Source: CAYQAE01 sp964415445 [NCBI: uncultured archaeon]
Lineage (GTDB): Archaea > CAYQAE01
DNA length: 19,355 nucleotides
Assembly: GCA_964415445.1 (NCBI GenBank)
Contig: CAYQAE010000034.1
Location: 1 to 19,355, forward strand
Direction of reading: 5' to 3'
In this document: in pieces, positions 7,714 through 15,930 of the stretch
How positions within the stretch are numbered: the stretch's first letter is position 1
How the letters are laid out: every line of letters starts with the position of its first letter
Program-made: the position numbers and the translations under genes
Notes under the pieces: generated by a model
What the model was told of the DNA's origin: nothing
The model's input: the letters and a program-made list of their open reading frames with translations, nothing else
Databases searched by the model: none

Positions 7714-8349
7714 ATGTTAATTAAAAAAGGTGCGGAGGCTAATATATATTTGGATGATTTTTCAAATATTTTTTATAAAGGTCTCAATCAAAAGTTAATT
7801 ATTAAGGAGAGAATTGCAAAATCTTATAGAAACGAAAAGCTAGATTTAAAATTAAGGAAATCAAGAACTTACAAAGAAGCTAAATTATTACATGAGATGA
7901 AAAAAATAGGATTAAACGTACCTCTAATCTATTATCTTGATGAATATAGTATGATCTGTGAATATATCTCTGATGATCGTCTAAAAGATATTATTGATTC
8001 AATAGACATTAATGAAGTATTTCAAAAATTAGGTGAGGATGTTGCAAAAATGCACAAAGCTGGCATTATACATGGGGATCTTACTACTTCTAACATTTTA
8101 ATAAAAGATGGGAATCTTTATTTTATAGATTTTGGATTAGGTTCTTTTTCAGAAATTATTGAAGATCAAGGAGTTGATTTGCTTTTATTTCAAAAAGCAG
8201 TAGAGAGTACACATTATCAGTACTATGAGAGAGCAATGAAATATTTTTATAAGGGTTATTCTTCTTTTTGTGAAAATATTGATGATATATTTAATAAAAT
8301 TGAAGAAATAGAAAATAGAGGGCGCTATAGAATTAGAAAACAAAATTAA
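7714..8349 (+). CDS. bud32: KEOPS complex kinase/ATPase subunit Bud32
   Basis: This small atypical RIO/piD261-type kinase has 211 residues, typical of stand-alone Bud32. It has a lysine in LIIKERIAKSYR (K31), the conserved RTYKEAKLL helix (E55), the catalytic loop HGDLTTSNIL (120-129) and IDFGLG (138-143). A VDLLLFQKAVESTH segment and a basic RGRYRIRK tail are also characteristic of the family. Bud32 stimulates Kae1 in forming the t6A base at position 37 of ANN-decoding tRNAs. In many archaea it is fused to or next to kae1. Here it is free and kae1 is not in the window, although another KEOPS subunit, pcc1, lies 2 kb downstream. AGGAG precedes the ATG. The 149 bases before rps15 suggest a separate transcript. 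Confidence 0.93.
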   Translation: MLIKKGAEANIYLDDFSNIFYKGLNQKLIIKERIAKSYRNEKLDLKLRKSRTYKEAKLLHEMKKIGLNVPLIYYLDEYSMICEYISDDRLKDIIDSIDINEVFQKLGEDVAKMHKAGIIHGDLTTSNILIKDGNLYFIDFGLGSFSEIIEDQGVDLLLFQKAVESTHYQYYERAMKYFYKGYSSFCENIDDIFNKIEEIENRGRYRIRKQN

Positions 8350-8438
8350 GAATAGATATAATTTATGCAATAAATTTTATATAACAAAAGGTTTGAAGCT
8401 TAAAAACACTTAATCGGATAAAAAAACAAAAAAATGTA

Positions 8439-8493
8439 ATATTTAAATTTGATATAAGCTAAAAATAATAATATTGACAAATAAAATGGTGAT
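8439..8493 (+). promoter_or_regulatory. Promoter and ribosome binding site of the rps15-recJ-pcc1-serS run
   Basis: A TATA-like ATATTTAAATTT at 8439-8450 would place transcription start near 8472. A full GGTGAT ribosome binding site at 8488-8493 is 5 bases from ATG 8499 but only 2 bases from ATG 8496, which favours the second ATG as the start of rps15. Confidence 0.55.
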
Positions 8494-8498
8494 ATATG

Positions 8499-8954
8499 AT
8501 GGCGCGTCTACATTGTCCTAAAAAAGGTAGTTCATCTTCAACGAGACCGACATGGGCATCTGATCCAGAATGGATGGAATATACTCCTAAAGAAATTGAA
8601 AATTTAGTTATAAAATTAGCTAATGAAGGTTATTCTACTTCAGAAGTAGGTATAAAATTAAGGGATCAATATGGTATTCCTAATGTAAAAACTTTTCTTA
8701 AAAAAAGTATTTCTCAGATAATGAAAGATAAAGGATTATATCCAGATTATCCTGAAGATTTACTTAATCTAATGAAAAGAGCTGTGAATTTGAGAAAACA
8801 TATTGAGACAAATCCCAAAGATCTTCACAACAAAAGAGGATTACAACTTATAGAATCAAAGATTAGAAGATTAGTTAAATATTATAAAGCTAAAAAAATA
8901 TTAGATACTAGTTGGAGATATCGTTACGATAAAGCTAAATTAATTGTTAGATGA
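8499..8954 (+). CDS. rps15: 30S ribosomal protein uS15 (archaeal S15/eukaryotic S13 type)
   Basis: The protein has 151 residues, the normal length of the archaeal/eukaryotic uS15 family and longer than the roughly 89 residues of bacterial S15. The archaeal N-terminal extension ([17 protein letters not shown] followed by a WASDPEW-like segment) precedes the conserved 16S rRNA-binding helices. These include [21 protein letters not shown] and the terminal [15 protein letters not shown]. It is a primary rRNA-binding protein of the small-subunit platform. ATG occurs in tandem at 8496 and 8499, and GGTGAT spacing and family N-termini favour 8499. It heads a same-strand run with recJ (9-base gap), pcc1 and serS, and the rps15-recJ-pcc1 order is seen in other archaea. 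Confidence 0.96.
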   Translation: MARLHCPKKGSSSSTRPTWASDPEWMEYTPKEIENLVIKLANEGYSTSEVGIKLRDQYGIPNVKTFLKKSISQIMKDKGLYPDYPEDLLNLMKRAVNLRKHIETNPKDLHNKRGLQLIESKIRRLVKYYKAKKILDTSWRYRYDKAKLIVR

Positions 8955-8963
8955 TGTGAACTC

Positions 8964-10361
8964 ATGCATGAATTACGTAAGTTGTCTCCCTATATTGATG
9001 AGGCTTCACAAGTTTTACTAGATTATATCGATAAAAATGAGGTTATTAGGTGTGTTTCGCATCATGATGCAGATGGGATTGCCGCAGCTGCTATAATGAC
9101 ACAAACTTTGCTTCGTTTAGATGCTAAATTCCATCTAACTTGTATGCGAGGTCTTAATACTTCTATTTTAAAAAATTTAAATGAAGAACCATATAATATA
9201 ATTGTTTTTACAGATATGGGCTCAGGTAGTCTTCATCTAATTGAAAACACGATTTATGACAAAAAGATAATAATTTTAGATCATCATCCTATTTCTAAAT
9301 CTACTGAAAAATTTTTGCAAATAAATCCTCATTTAGAAGGTATTGATGGCTCCAAAGATATATCTGGAGCAGGAATAACTTATTTATTTTCAAGAACTTT
9401 AGGTAATAATACAGATCTTGCACAAATTGCTCTAATTGGTGCATATGGAGATATGCAACTTAGAAAAGGTGCAAGGGGATTAAATAAATTTATAGTTGAT
9501 GAGGCTCAAAATAACGGTTTTATCAAAGAAAAAAAAGACATTAGACTGTTTGGAAGAGAAAAATATACAATTGATAAAGCATTAGAATATACTTTTGATC
9601 CTTATCTTCCAGGTCTATCAAATAACAAAGAGGGTGTAAGAGAATTTTTAGATTCTTTGGATATTCAAGTTAAAGGCCAAAATGGCTATATGAAGATACC
9701 TGATCTAGATTATGATGCAAAGAAAAAAATAACTTCAGAATTAGTATTAAAACTTATGAGAGAGGGATTGCCTGCACATACTGCAACCAGGATGATTGGT
9801 CCGGTTTATGAAATTTTAGATCTATCTTATGATTTAGGATCAATTTCAGATTATACTTCATTAATTAATGCCTGTGGTAGGATGAATGAGACCTCTAATG
9901 GAATATTAATTTGTTTTAATGACAAAAAAGCTATAGATAATTCATTTAGTACTTGGCATGAATATAAAAACGAAATTTGTAATGCTTTAGATTATATAAA
10001 AAATAACATTGAAACTAGAGATTCATTTACTATGGTAGAAGGTAGAGAAAAGATTAGTCCTACCCTAGCTGGTGCCTTATCTACAATTTCTATGTTATCT
10101 TCTTTAGTTCCAGATGATAAACCCTTTGCAATGGTGACAGAGGCTGAAGATCATTATAAAATATCGATCCGTGGAAACAGTTCACTTATAAAAAGAGGTA
10201 TTAATTTAGGAGATATAATGTATGATATTTGTTCTGAATTTGGAGGAAATGGCGGAGGACATAACGTAGCAGCAGGTGCTAACATACCTAAAGAAAGATT
10301 AAATGAATTTTTAGATGAATTAAATTCTAAAATTTTGAATGTCGATAAAAATGCAGCTTAA
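8964..10361 (+). CDS. recJ: Archaeal RecJ-like DHH/DHHA1 phosphoesterase (single-strand nuclease)
   Basis: The 465-residue protein has the DHH fold. HHDADG lies at 33-38, D84 in TDMGSG, and the signature LDHHP at 105-109, all of which bind catalytic metals. The C-terminal DHHA1 domain contains GGNGGGHNVAAGA from residue 427. Related archaeal proteins are single-strand-specific nucleases, and some associate with the GINS-MCM replication complex as Cdc45 relatives. The catalytic residues appear intact here, so this is probably an active nuclease rather than a purely structural Cdc45 homologue. A GTGA-containing site lies a few bases before ATG 8964. The 3' end overlaps the likely start of pcc1, which suggests translational coupling. 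Whether it acts on DNA or RNA is not decided by the sequence. Confidence 0.9.
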   Translation: MHELRKLSPYIDEASQVLLDYIDKNEVIRCVSHHDADGIAAAAIMTQTLLRLDAKFHLTCMRGLNTSILKNLNEEPYNIIVFTDMGSGSLHLIENTIYDKKIIILDHHPISKSTEKFLQINPHLEGIDGSKDISGAGITYLFSRTLGNNTDLAQIALIGAYGDMQLRKGARGLNKFIVDEAQNNGFIKEKKDIRLFGREKYTIDKALEYTFDPYLPGLSNNKEGVREFLDSLDIQVKGQNGYMKIPDLDYDAKKKITSELVLKLMREGLPAHTATRMIGPVYEILDLSYDLGSISDYTSLINACGRMNETSNGILICFNDKKAIDNSFSTWHEYKNEICNALDYIKNNIETRDSFTMVEGREKISPTLAGALSTISMLSSLVPDDKPFAMVTEAEDHYKISIRGNSSLIKRGINLGDIMYDICSEFGGNGGGHNVAAGANIPKERLNEFLDELNSKILNVDKNAA

Positions 10362-10584
10362 GATGAAAGTAGATTATAAAGATGTAGAGAAAGCAAAAAA
10401 AATAGCTCAAATATTAGAAGCAGATAATAAATTGGCACCAAAAAATTTAGAAGTATCATCTTTTTATAAAAAAAACAAAGTATATTCAAATATAAAAACT
10501 AAAAGAATTGAAACTTTAATATCTACGGCTGATGATCTACTATCTTCACAAAAATTGGCTGAACAAATTTTAGGTGAAAATTAA
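10351..10584 (+). CDS. pcc1: KEOPS complex dimerisation subunit Pcc1
   Basis: The protein has 77 residues from ATG 10351, matching the small Pcc1 family. The alpha/beta pattern is a first strand QLKMKVDY, a helix DVEKAKKIAQIL, and a central LAPKNLEV segment. It ends in the family's hallmark STADDLLSSQKLAEQIL helix. Pcc1 forms a dimer that holds two KEOPS complexes (Kae1, Bud32, Cgi121) for tRNA t6A synthesis. Three in-frame ATGs are available at 10339, 10351 and 10363. I chose 10351 because it keeps the whole first strand, giving an 11-base overlap with recJ. None has a strong ribosome binding site, so coupling to recJ translation is likely. serS starts 2 bases after its stop. Confidence 0.85.
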   Translation: MQLKMKVDYKDVEKAKKIAQILEADNKLAPKNLEVSSFYKKNKVYSNIKTKRIETLISTADDLLSSQKLAEQILGEN

Positions 10585-10586
10585 AT

Positions 10587-12104
10587 ATGAAATTGTCATT
10601 AGAGGGTTCAATTAAATTTAGCAAGTCTATATCTAAAGATGATATCACACCTATAGTATCCGATCTTAATGATAAATTAAAAGGTGAAATAAAAGAAGAA
10701 GATGAAAAACCTTCTCTTATAGTAGATTATAGAATTGATGAAAATACTATTAATGTTAAAATTGAATCTGAAAAATATACTCGTTCTCATGTAGTTCTTT
10801 TGAGATTTAAAAAACAATTGGAAAAGAAAATATGTCCAAAAATACGAGCAGGGATAAGGGATATATTAGTATCTCGCTACAATATTTTTTTAGATTCCTT
10901 TACTGGTGATATTAATCTGCCTTTAGTTAAAAAAATTGAAAGAGTTGGAGATGATACTAAACTTATTTTTGAAAATTTAAGTGAAAGAGTTATTCAGACA
11001 AATGTTATTGATAGGATCATTAAACTAATACAAGAGAAAGTAGTAGCTAAAAAGTATAAGGGTAAAGCAGAATATTGGTCTGAGCTCAAAAGAAGTAAAG
11101 AAAAAGAGATGCTATTTGACGCTGATCCTACAAAAAAAGCTCAAGAATTAGGCTGGATGAAAAGGTATCCTGGAGTAGGGCAATGGGTATTTACCCCTCC
11201 TCTATCGCATCTTATGCGAAAAATTGAGCATATTACAGTAGAATATATTGCAAAAGAAGTTGGTTTTTCTGAAATAATCTTGCCTAAATTGATACCGCTT
11301 GAGATTCACAAAAAAACAGGTCATCTTTTGGGTGTGCCCCAGGAGATGTATTTTGCATCACCTTCAAATAAGCGTGAGTTTGAATATTTTGAGGATATAT
11401 CTGATAAAATTAAGGTTTATAATGAAATTTTTAATGAAGAAATTCATCAAAAACTAAGACCAGCTATGTATAATCTTTGTTATGCTCAATGTGAATCATT
11501 TTATTGGTTTTTCTCAAAAGAAATTATTGATAAAAAAATATTACCTATAAAATGGATTGACAAGAGTGGTCCAAGCTATAGATGGGAAAGTGGTGGAATT
11601 CATGGGCTTGAAAGATTAAATGAATTTCACAGAATAGAATTTGTTTGGTTGGGAGAGCCTGAAGATGTCATAAAAATTAGAGATGAGCTTTTGGAAAAAT
11701 CATTACATGTTTTAGATGATATTTTTGAGCTAGAGTGGAGATGTGCAGAAGTTATGCCAGTATATCTTGCACATGAAGGCAAAATGGATTTCAATGGTAC
11801 AAAAGAAGGTGCAATTGGAACAATTGATCTTGAGACATATCTTCCATATAGAGGAGACAGAAAAACTTCAGAATGGCTTGAAGTTTGTGCATATAGTATC
11901 CATAAAGATAGATATACTTCATCTTTTAAAATTAAAGAGAAAAAAAATAGAGATTTATGGACTGGATGTGTTGGAATAGGACTAGAGAGATGGATAGCTT
12001 CATTTTTAGCACAAAAAGGGTTTGATTTTGACAGATGGCCTGATAAATTCAAAAAGATAGTTAAAAAATTGCCTAAAGTTCCAAAATTAGTAACTTGGCC
12101 TTAA
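10587..12104 (+). CDS. serS: Seryl-tRNA synthetase, rare methanogen-type (zinc-dependent)
   Basis: This 505-residue protein is the atypical class II SerRS first described from methanogens. It has a distinct N-terminal tRNA-binding domain (about 1-165) instead of the usual long coiled-coil arm. The three zinc ligands are visible as C302 in QCESFY, E351 in HRIEFVW and C461 in TGCVGIGLERW. The 49-residue C-to-E spacing equals that of the Methanosarcina barkeri enzyme as I recall it. Class II motif 2 is YRWESGG (331-337) and motif 3 is GIGLERW (463-469). It charges tRNA-Ser with serine. GGTGA at 10573-10577, inside the end of pcc1, serves the ATG, so it is probably the last gene of the rps15 run. 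No other SerRS is in the window. Confidence 0.95.
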   Translation: MKLSLEGSIKFSKSISKDDITPIVSDLNDKLKGEIKEEDEKPSLIVDYRIDENTINVKIESEKYTRSHVVLLRFKKQLEKKICPKIRAGIRDILVSRYNIFLDSFTGDINLPLVKKIERVGDDTKLIFENLSERVIQTNVIDRIIKLIQEKVVAKKYKGKAEYWSELKRSKEKEMLFDADPTKKAQELGWMKRYPGVGQWVFTPPLSHLMRKIEHITVEYIAKEVGFSEIILPKLIPLEIHKKTGHLLGVPQEMYFASPSNKREFEYFEDISDKIKVYNEIFNEEIHQKLRPAMYNLCYAQCESFYWFFSKEIIDKKILPIKWIDKSGPSYRWESGGIHGLERLNEFHRIEFVWLGEPEDVIKIRDELLEKSLHVLDDIFELEWRCAEVMPVYLAHEGKMDFNGTKEGAIGTIDLETYLPYRGDRKTSEWLEVCAYSIHKDRYTSSFKIKEKKNRDLWTGCVGIGLERWIASFLAQKGFDFDRWPDKFKKIVKKLPKVPKLVTWP

Positions 12105-12259
12105 AACTTAATTAGAATTTTATTTTTCAGTTAACAAAAATATTTCATCCTAAATTTTTACAAAAAAGATATAAGTTGATTATAACTATTCTAAATTGTT
12201 AGTATATTTATTTAGTTCTTGAATTGATAAAGAATATATGTAAATAATAGGTGCTTTGG
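12105..12259 (+). promoter_or_regulatory. Intergenic region with likely cheY-like gene promoter
   Basis: This 155-base AT-rich spacer follows serS. T-rich runs just after the serS stop (about 12118-12127) may act as an archaeal terminator. TATATTTA at 12203-12210 would start transcription near 12233. GGTG at 12250-12253 is the probable ribosome binding site for ATG 12260. I see no RNA gene. Confidence 0.45.
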
Positions 12260-12679
12260 ATGGTAAGCCTCAGCGAGATATTTGCTCGTAGATTTTCAAA
12301 AAAAGAATCTAAAGATACACCTAAAGTTATGCTAGTAGATGATTCAAAAGTCATGCTTGATATGTTGGCTGATATATTTGAAAAAGAAGGTTTTGAAATT
12401 TTAAATAAAATAAGAAATGCAGATCAGGTAATTGAGCAATATAATAAATTAAAGCCAGATCTAGTTGTTATGGATATTGTGATGCCAAATATAGATGATG
12501 TAGATTTAGTAAAAGATTTAATTAAAGAGGATTCTAAAGCTAAGATAGTTGTATGTAGTGCCTTGTCTCATGATTCCCTTTTGATTGAAGCAGTAAGAGT
12601 GGGTGCAAAAAATTATATCACAAAACCATTTCAATCAAAAGAAGTAATTGAAGCTGCAAAAAAAGCCCTAAACTTGTAA
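12260..12679 (+). CDS. Stand-alone CheY-like response regulator receiver
   Basis: The 139-residue protein is a single receiver domain with a 22-residue basic N-terminal extension. Key residues are the acidic pair D27-D28 (LVDDS), phospho-acceptor D72 (VVMDIVMP), S100 (VVCSALS) and K122 (ITKPF). The full phosphorelay set is therefore present, with no output domain. The usual MPxxDG after the acceptor reads MPNIDD, so the common Gly is missing. I chose ATG 12260 because GGTG six bases upstream is a good ribosome binding site; a GTG at 12251 would start inside that site. No histidine kinase or chemotaxis gene is in the window, so its partner is unknown. Its stop abuts the stop of the opposing ligase gene. 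Confidence 0.9.
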   Translation: MVSLSEIFARRFSKKESKDTPKVMLVDDSKVMLDMLADIFEKEGFEILNKIRNADQVIEQYNKLKPDLVVMDIVMPNIDDVDLVKDLIKEDSKAKIVVCSALSHDSLLIEAVRVGAKNYITKPFQSKEVIEAAKKALNL

Positions 12680-14365
12680 TTATTCTTTTTGTTGCTGATA
12701 TAGTCTTTTAATATCATCTAATGAATTTATATCTTTTTCTGATTTGTCTTCTCTTATCTTTACAAACCTAGGAAATCTAAGTCCAAATCCAGCGCTATGC
12801 TTTTCTTTAGGAGAAGCTTGAATCTCTTCATAAATTATCTCAAATACTATCTTTGGTCTAAACCAAACATCTGGCTCAATATAAGATATAATCTTTTCAT
12901 TTTTCTCTTGAGTTTGATAATCCTTTAGAATTTCAGTTAACTCTTCTAAATCCGTATCTTTAAGCCCTGCACCCAATCTTGATATTGTTTTAAAATGATC
13001 GTCATCTTTTATTGCCAACAAATAACTTCCAAAACTACCACTACGTCTACCTCTACCATAGTAGGCGCCTACTACTGCAGTATCTATAGATTCTGTAGTA
13101 GGTTTTAATTTCATCCATAAAAACTCTCTTTTTCCAGCTCTGTAAGTTGAATCAAGTGATTTTGCAAGTAAACCTTCATGTCCCATTTTAATTGCATCTT
13201 TTAGAAAATTCATAATCTCTGATTTGGATGAAGATATAATTTGGGTGACTAATTTTATTTTATCACTTTTTTTTATTATTGATTCTAAGGTTGATCTTCT
13301 TTTTTCATAATTGTGATCAATTAACATTTCATCATTTAGATACATGATATCAAATAAATGTAATTTAAGAGGAATCTCCAAAGAATACTCATCTATATGA
13401 TACTTACGTCTTCTTCTTAATACTTTTTGAAAAGGTAATGGTTTTTTTGTTTCTGTGTTATATGCTACGAGTTCTCCATCTATTATGAAATTTTTCTCAT
13501 CTATTTCAGATTCAATAGCTTCTACTATCTCTGGAAATGCTTCTGTAATATCATCAAATCTTCTAGTAAATAATTTTATCCCTGAATTTGATTTATGCGC
13601 TTGAATTCTCATACCATCTAGTTTAATTTCATATGCTGCAGTCTCCATTCTGCTCATTATATCATCTAAATTTTCTGAACTTTGAGCAAGCATTGGGTTG
13701 ATTGGTCTATTTATTTTAATTTTTAGGTTTTTTAGTCCCTCTTCTCCTTCTTTTATTGCTACCTTGCATACATATGGAAAATCATTAGTTAACATTAATG
13801 CCCGATCAATTAGTTCTTCATCTAATTCAAATGTCTTTGCTAATGCTTCTTTGAGTCGACCATGCCCTATTCCAATTCTTAAATCGCCTAAAATTGTTCT
13901 AATAATGTATTTGCCTTCAATTGGTTTGGCAATGGTGAGAAGTTCTGAAATTAAATTTAATTTACGATCTTGTGATTTTTCTCCCACAATTTCTGGCAAT
14001 TTTCTTATGTTTTTTAAGACTTTTTTGACAGTTAACACTCCACTAAAAAGCGTAGACTGTTTTTTTTTAGATAAAAATTCTTTAGTTAACTTTCCTAGAT
14101 CACCAACTTTTTTGAATTTCTTTTTAACATCATCTAAATTGTATCCGGTTGAGGTGGCAATTGATTTTTTAATTAACTCAATCCCTATACCTAATTCTTT
14201 TTTCTCAAAAGAAGCATAAACTTCACCTTGTAAAAGTAAAATTATATCCTCAATTTCTTTATCTGTTATTTCATGTAGGAAATCTGAAATAATCTTAGTT
14301 TTCTCAAGATAACTATCTTCAGATTCTAATTTATCTAATATATTTGCAAGTTTTATATATTCCAT
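12680..14365 (-). CDS. lig: ATP-dependent DNA ligase, archaeal replicative type
   Basis: The protein has 561 residues, typical of archaeal LigI-like enzymes. It has an N-terminal helical DNA-binding domain (about 1-215), an adenylation domain with the nucleophile K248 in EIKLDGMR, and motif III in FIIDGELVAY. Motif IV is EGLLAKS and motif V is WMKLKP, followed by an OB-fold domain containing GRGRRSGSFGSYLLA. It seals nicks during Okazaki fragment joining and repair through an enzyme-AMP intermediate. The gene follows truA with a 13-base overlap, and AGTGA before the ATG is the likely ribosome binding site. The two genes are probably co-transcribed. Its end touches the opposing response-regulator gene with no spacer, leaving no room for separate terminators. 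Confidence 0.96.
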   Translation of the reverse strand: MEYIKLANILDKLESEDSYLEKTKIISDFLHEITDKEIEDIILLLQGEVYASFEKKELGIGIELIKKSIATSTGYNLDDVKKKFKKVGDLGKLTKEFLSKKKQSTLFSGVLTVKKVLKNIRKLPEIVGEKSQDRKLNLISELLTIAKPIEGKYIIRTILGDLRIGIGHGRLKEALAKTFELDEELIDRALMLTNDFPYVCKVAIKEGEEGLKNLKIKINRPINPMLAQSSENLDDIMSRMETAAYEIKLDGMRIQAHKSNSGIKLFTRRFDDITEAFPEIVEAIESEIDEKNFIIDGELVAYNTETKKPLPFQKVLRRRRKYHIDEYSLEIPLKLHLFDIMYLNDEMLIDHNYEKRRSTLESIIKKSDKIKLVTQIISSSKSEIMNFLKDAIKMGHEGLLAKSLDSTYRAGKREFLWMKLKPTTESIDTAVVGAYYGRGRRSGSFGSYLLAIKDDDHFKTISRLGAGLKDTDLEELTEILKDYQTQEKNEKIISYIEPDVWFRPKIVFEIIYEEIQASPKEKHSAGFGLRFPRFVKIREDKSEKDINSLDDIKRLYQQQKE

Positions 14366-15153
14366 CTAAATTCACTAAATTGTCTAATTATTTCTGTTTG
14401 GATTCTTTTTTTTATAAATTCTTCTCGTAGATAATTCATAAATTTATTTAATTCTTTTTTGTCATATTCAAATTTAAGATCATTATATTTGATTTTTAGA
14501 AGTATTAGGTTTTTGCTATCTAATGAAGGCACTAAAGAATCAATTTTTGGATTAAAATATTTTTTAAAATCTTCTTTTGGTTTTTTGGACTCTCCAATTT
14601 CTTTAAGGATATAACATATCTTTCTAACTTGTTGCCATAAAAAGTTAGGTGCAGAAACATCTATTGTAACTATATCTGAGTTCTTTTGAATTTTAATTTT
14701 TGAAATTTCTCTTATAAAGTTTTTATTTTTATCTTTTGTAAAATTATGATAGGATTTTGTGCCTATAAATTCTTTGGAAGCTTGTCTCATTTTTTTGATA
14801 TTTAGGTTCTTTTGAAAAATAATATATCTGTAAGTTTTAGATAAAGCCATTCTAGGATCAAAATTATTACTAACTTCTGCTTTTGCTAATATTCGTATAT
14901 CATCAGGTAGGTAGTGATTAATTTGTCCTAAAAATATTTTCTTTTTGTTTTCTATACATAAAACTTGTTGCAAGGCTGATACACCTTTGTCAGTTCTACT
15001 TGCAAATTTCAGCTTTGTGTGTTCATTTGATTTTAGAATTTTTGATTTTAAAAATGATGACATTAATTTAGAAGCTACTGTTTCACAATTAGGTTGAATT
15101 TGAAGCCCATGATATCTTTTACCGAAATACGCTAGATGTAGTGCAGTTTTCAA
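14353..15153 (-). CDS. truA: tRNA pseudouridine(38-40) synthase TruA
   Basis: The 266-residue protein matches TruA in length and order of motifs. The N-terminus is MKTALHLAYFGKRYHGLQ, and catalytic D55 sits in SRTDKGVSA (52-60). DPRMALSKTYRY follows, then YHNFTK and FLWQQVRKI. It isomerises uridines at positions 38-40 of the tRNA anticodon arm. The start is TTG 15153: an in-frame stop lies 7-9 bases upstream, no ATG intervenes, and the resulting N-terminus fits the family. It overlaps the downstream ligase gene by 13 bases. A TATA-like block at about 15190-15206 is shared with the divergent RDD gene. Confidence 0.93.
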   Translation of the reverse strand: MKTALHLAYFGKRYHGLQIQPNCETVASKLMSSFLKSKILKSNEHTKLKFASRTDKGVSALQQVLCIENKKKIFLGQINHYLPDDIRILAKAEVSNNFDPRMALSKTYRYIIFQKNLNIKKMRQASKEFIGTKSYHNFTKDKNKNFIREISKIKIQKNSDIVTIDVSAPNFLWQQVRKICYILKEIGESKKPKEDFKKYFNPKIDSLVPSLDSKNLILLKIKYNDLKFEYDKKELNKFMNYLREEFIKKRIQTEIIRQFSEFRWNI

Positions 15154-15189
15154 CTTTTTTCAGCTCATTTTTATTTTTTAGATCAACTT

Positions 15190-15228
15190 AATAATTATTA
15201 TAAAATAGTCATATTTTTCTTATAACTA
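15190..15228 (+). promoter_or_regulatory. Likely leaderless promoter of the RDD-SpoIIM-mptE-mptD run
   Basis: TTATAAAA at 15198-15205 is centred about 27 bases before ATG 15229, and no ribosome binding site lies between them. This is the geometry of archaeal leaderless transcripts, with transcription beginning at or next to the ATG. The same A/T block may also drive truA on the other strand. Confidence 0.55.
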
Positions 15229-15930
15229 ATGTATGATTTATATCAAAATACTGAGTTTAAGTTAGCTTCTGTTCAGAGGCGAATTATTGCTTATATTTTG
15301 GATTTAGCAATTATTTCAGGAATTACAACTATAGTTGTAGGTTTTTTATATCTATTTTTGCCTATGATATCTGGATATAGTTTAAATGTTATATTAGCAG
15401 TTATGATATTAGTTATCTATTTTTTCTCACTTTTTTATTTTATAATTTTTGAATTGCTATACGGACAAACTTTGGCTAAGATAATTTTAGGATTGTATGT
15501 CTATAGATCTGATTTATCACTTCCTTCTTTTGAAAATATTTTGTTGAGAAATTTAATGCGAGTTTTAGATTCATCTTTTAATATTCTGATGCTTCTTATA
15601 ATGTATAGCCAATATATTGGAGTGGCTATATTTTTGATATACCCTATAGGTATAATTTCGATGATTAGTCTCACTGACAAACATCAGAGAATTGGTGATT
15701 TTGTAGGAAATACTATTGTAGTGCAGAAAGTTACAAAAGAGCCAATGATAGTTCAAAAACCAATAAATTTGATTAATGAATTTCAAAATAATCTAGCGCA
15801 TCTAAATAGTAGATACACTATGGGAGGTATACCACAGCAAACATTTGAGTATTATAAGAAATATTACGAAGATAAGATCAATGAATATAAAATTTTGAAT
15901 TTAAAAAGAGATCTGGAGAAAAAATTATGA
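15229..15930 (+). CDS. RDD-family integral membrane protein
   Basis: The 233-residue protein has the RDD signature: RRIIAYILD (R17, R18, D25), then GQTLAKIILGL (79-89), RNLMRVLD (108-114) and KHQRIGDFVGNTIVV (151-165). Hydrophobic segments lie at about 19-46, 52-77 and 118-148; the last is long enough for two passes, giving three or four membrane spans. A hydrophilic, mostly helical tail of about 65 residues (170-233) is longer than in minimal RDD proteins and should be cytoplasmic. RDD proteins are poorly understood, though some have been linked to ion transport. The gene overlaps the next one in an ATGA junction, so the two proteins are made together and may form a complex. Transcription appears leaderless. 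Confidence 0.85.
   Translation: MYDLYQNTEFKLASVQRRIIAYILDLAIISGITTIVVGFLYLFLPMISGYSLNVILAVMILVIYFFSLFYFIIFELLYGQTLAKIILGLYVYRSDLSLPSFENILLRNLMRVLDSSFNILMLLIMYSQYIGVAIFLIYPIGIISMISLTDKHQRIGDFVGNTIVVQKVTKEPMIVQKPINLINEFQNNLAHLNSRYTMGGIPQQTFEYYKKYYEDKINEYKILNLKRDLEKKL

Noticed and set aside
8350-8495. A structured RNA or tRNA between bud32 and rps15
   Set aside because: The segment is A-rich without stems or tRNA consensus bases. Only a promoter and ribosome binding site could be supported.
11627-12052. A 141-codon minus-strand open frame opposite serS, and a 78-codon plus-strand frame within it
   Set aside because: Both overlap the most conserved catalytic part of SerRS and show no family motif or ribosome binding site.
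13698-14219. A 173-codon plus-strand open frame opposite the DNA ligase gene
   Set aside because: It covers conserved ligase sequence on the other strand and its composition is that of an antisense shadow.
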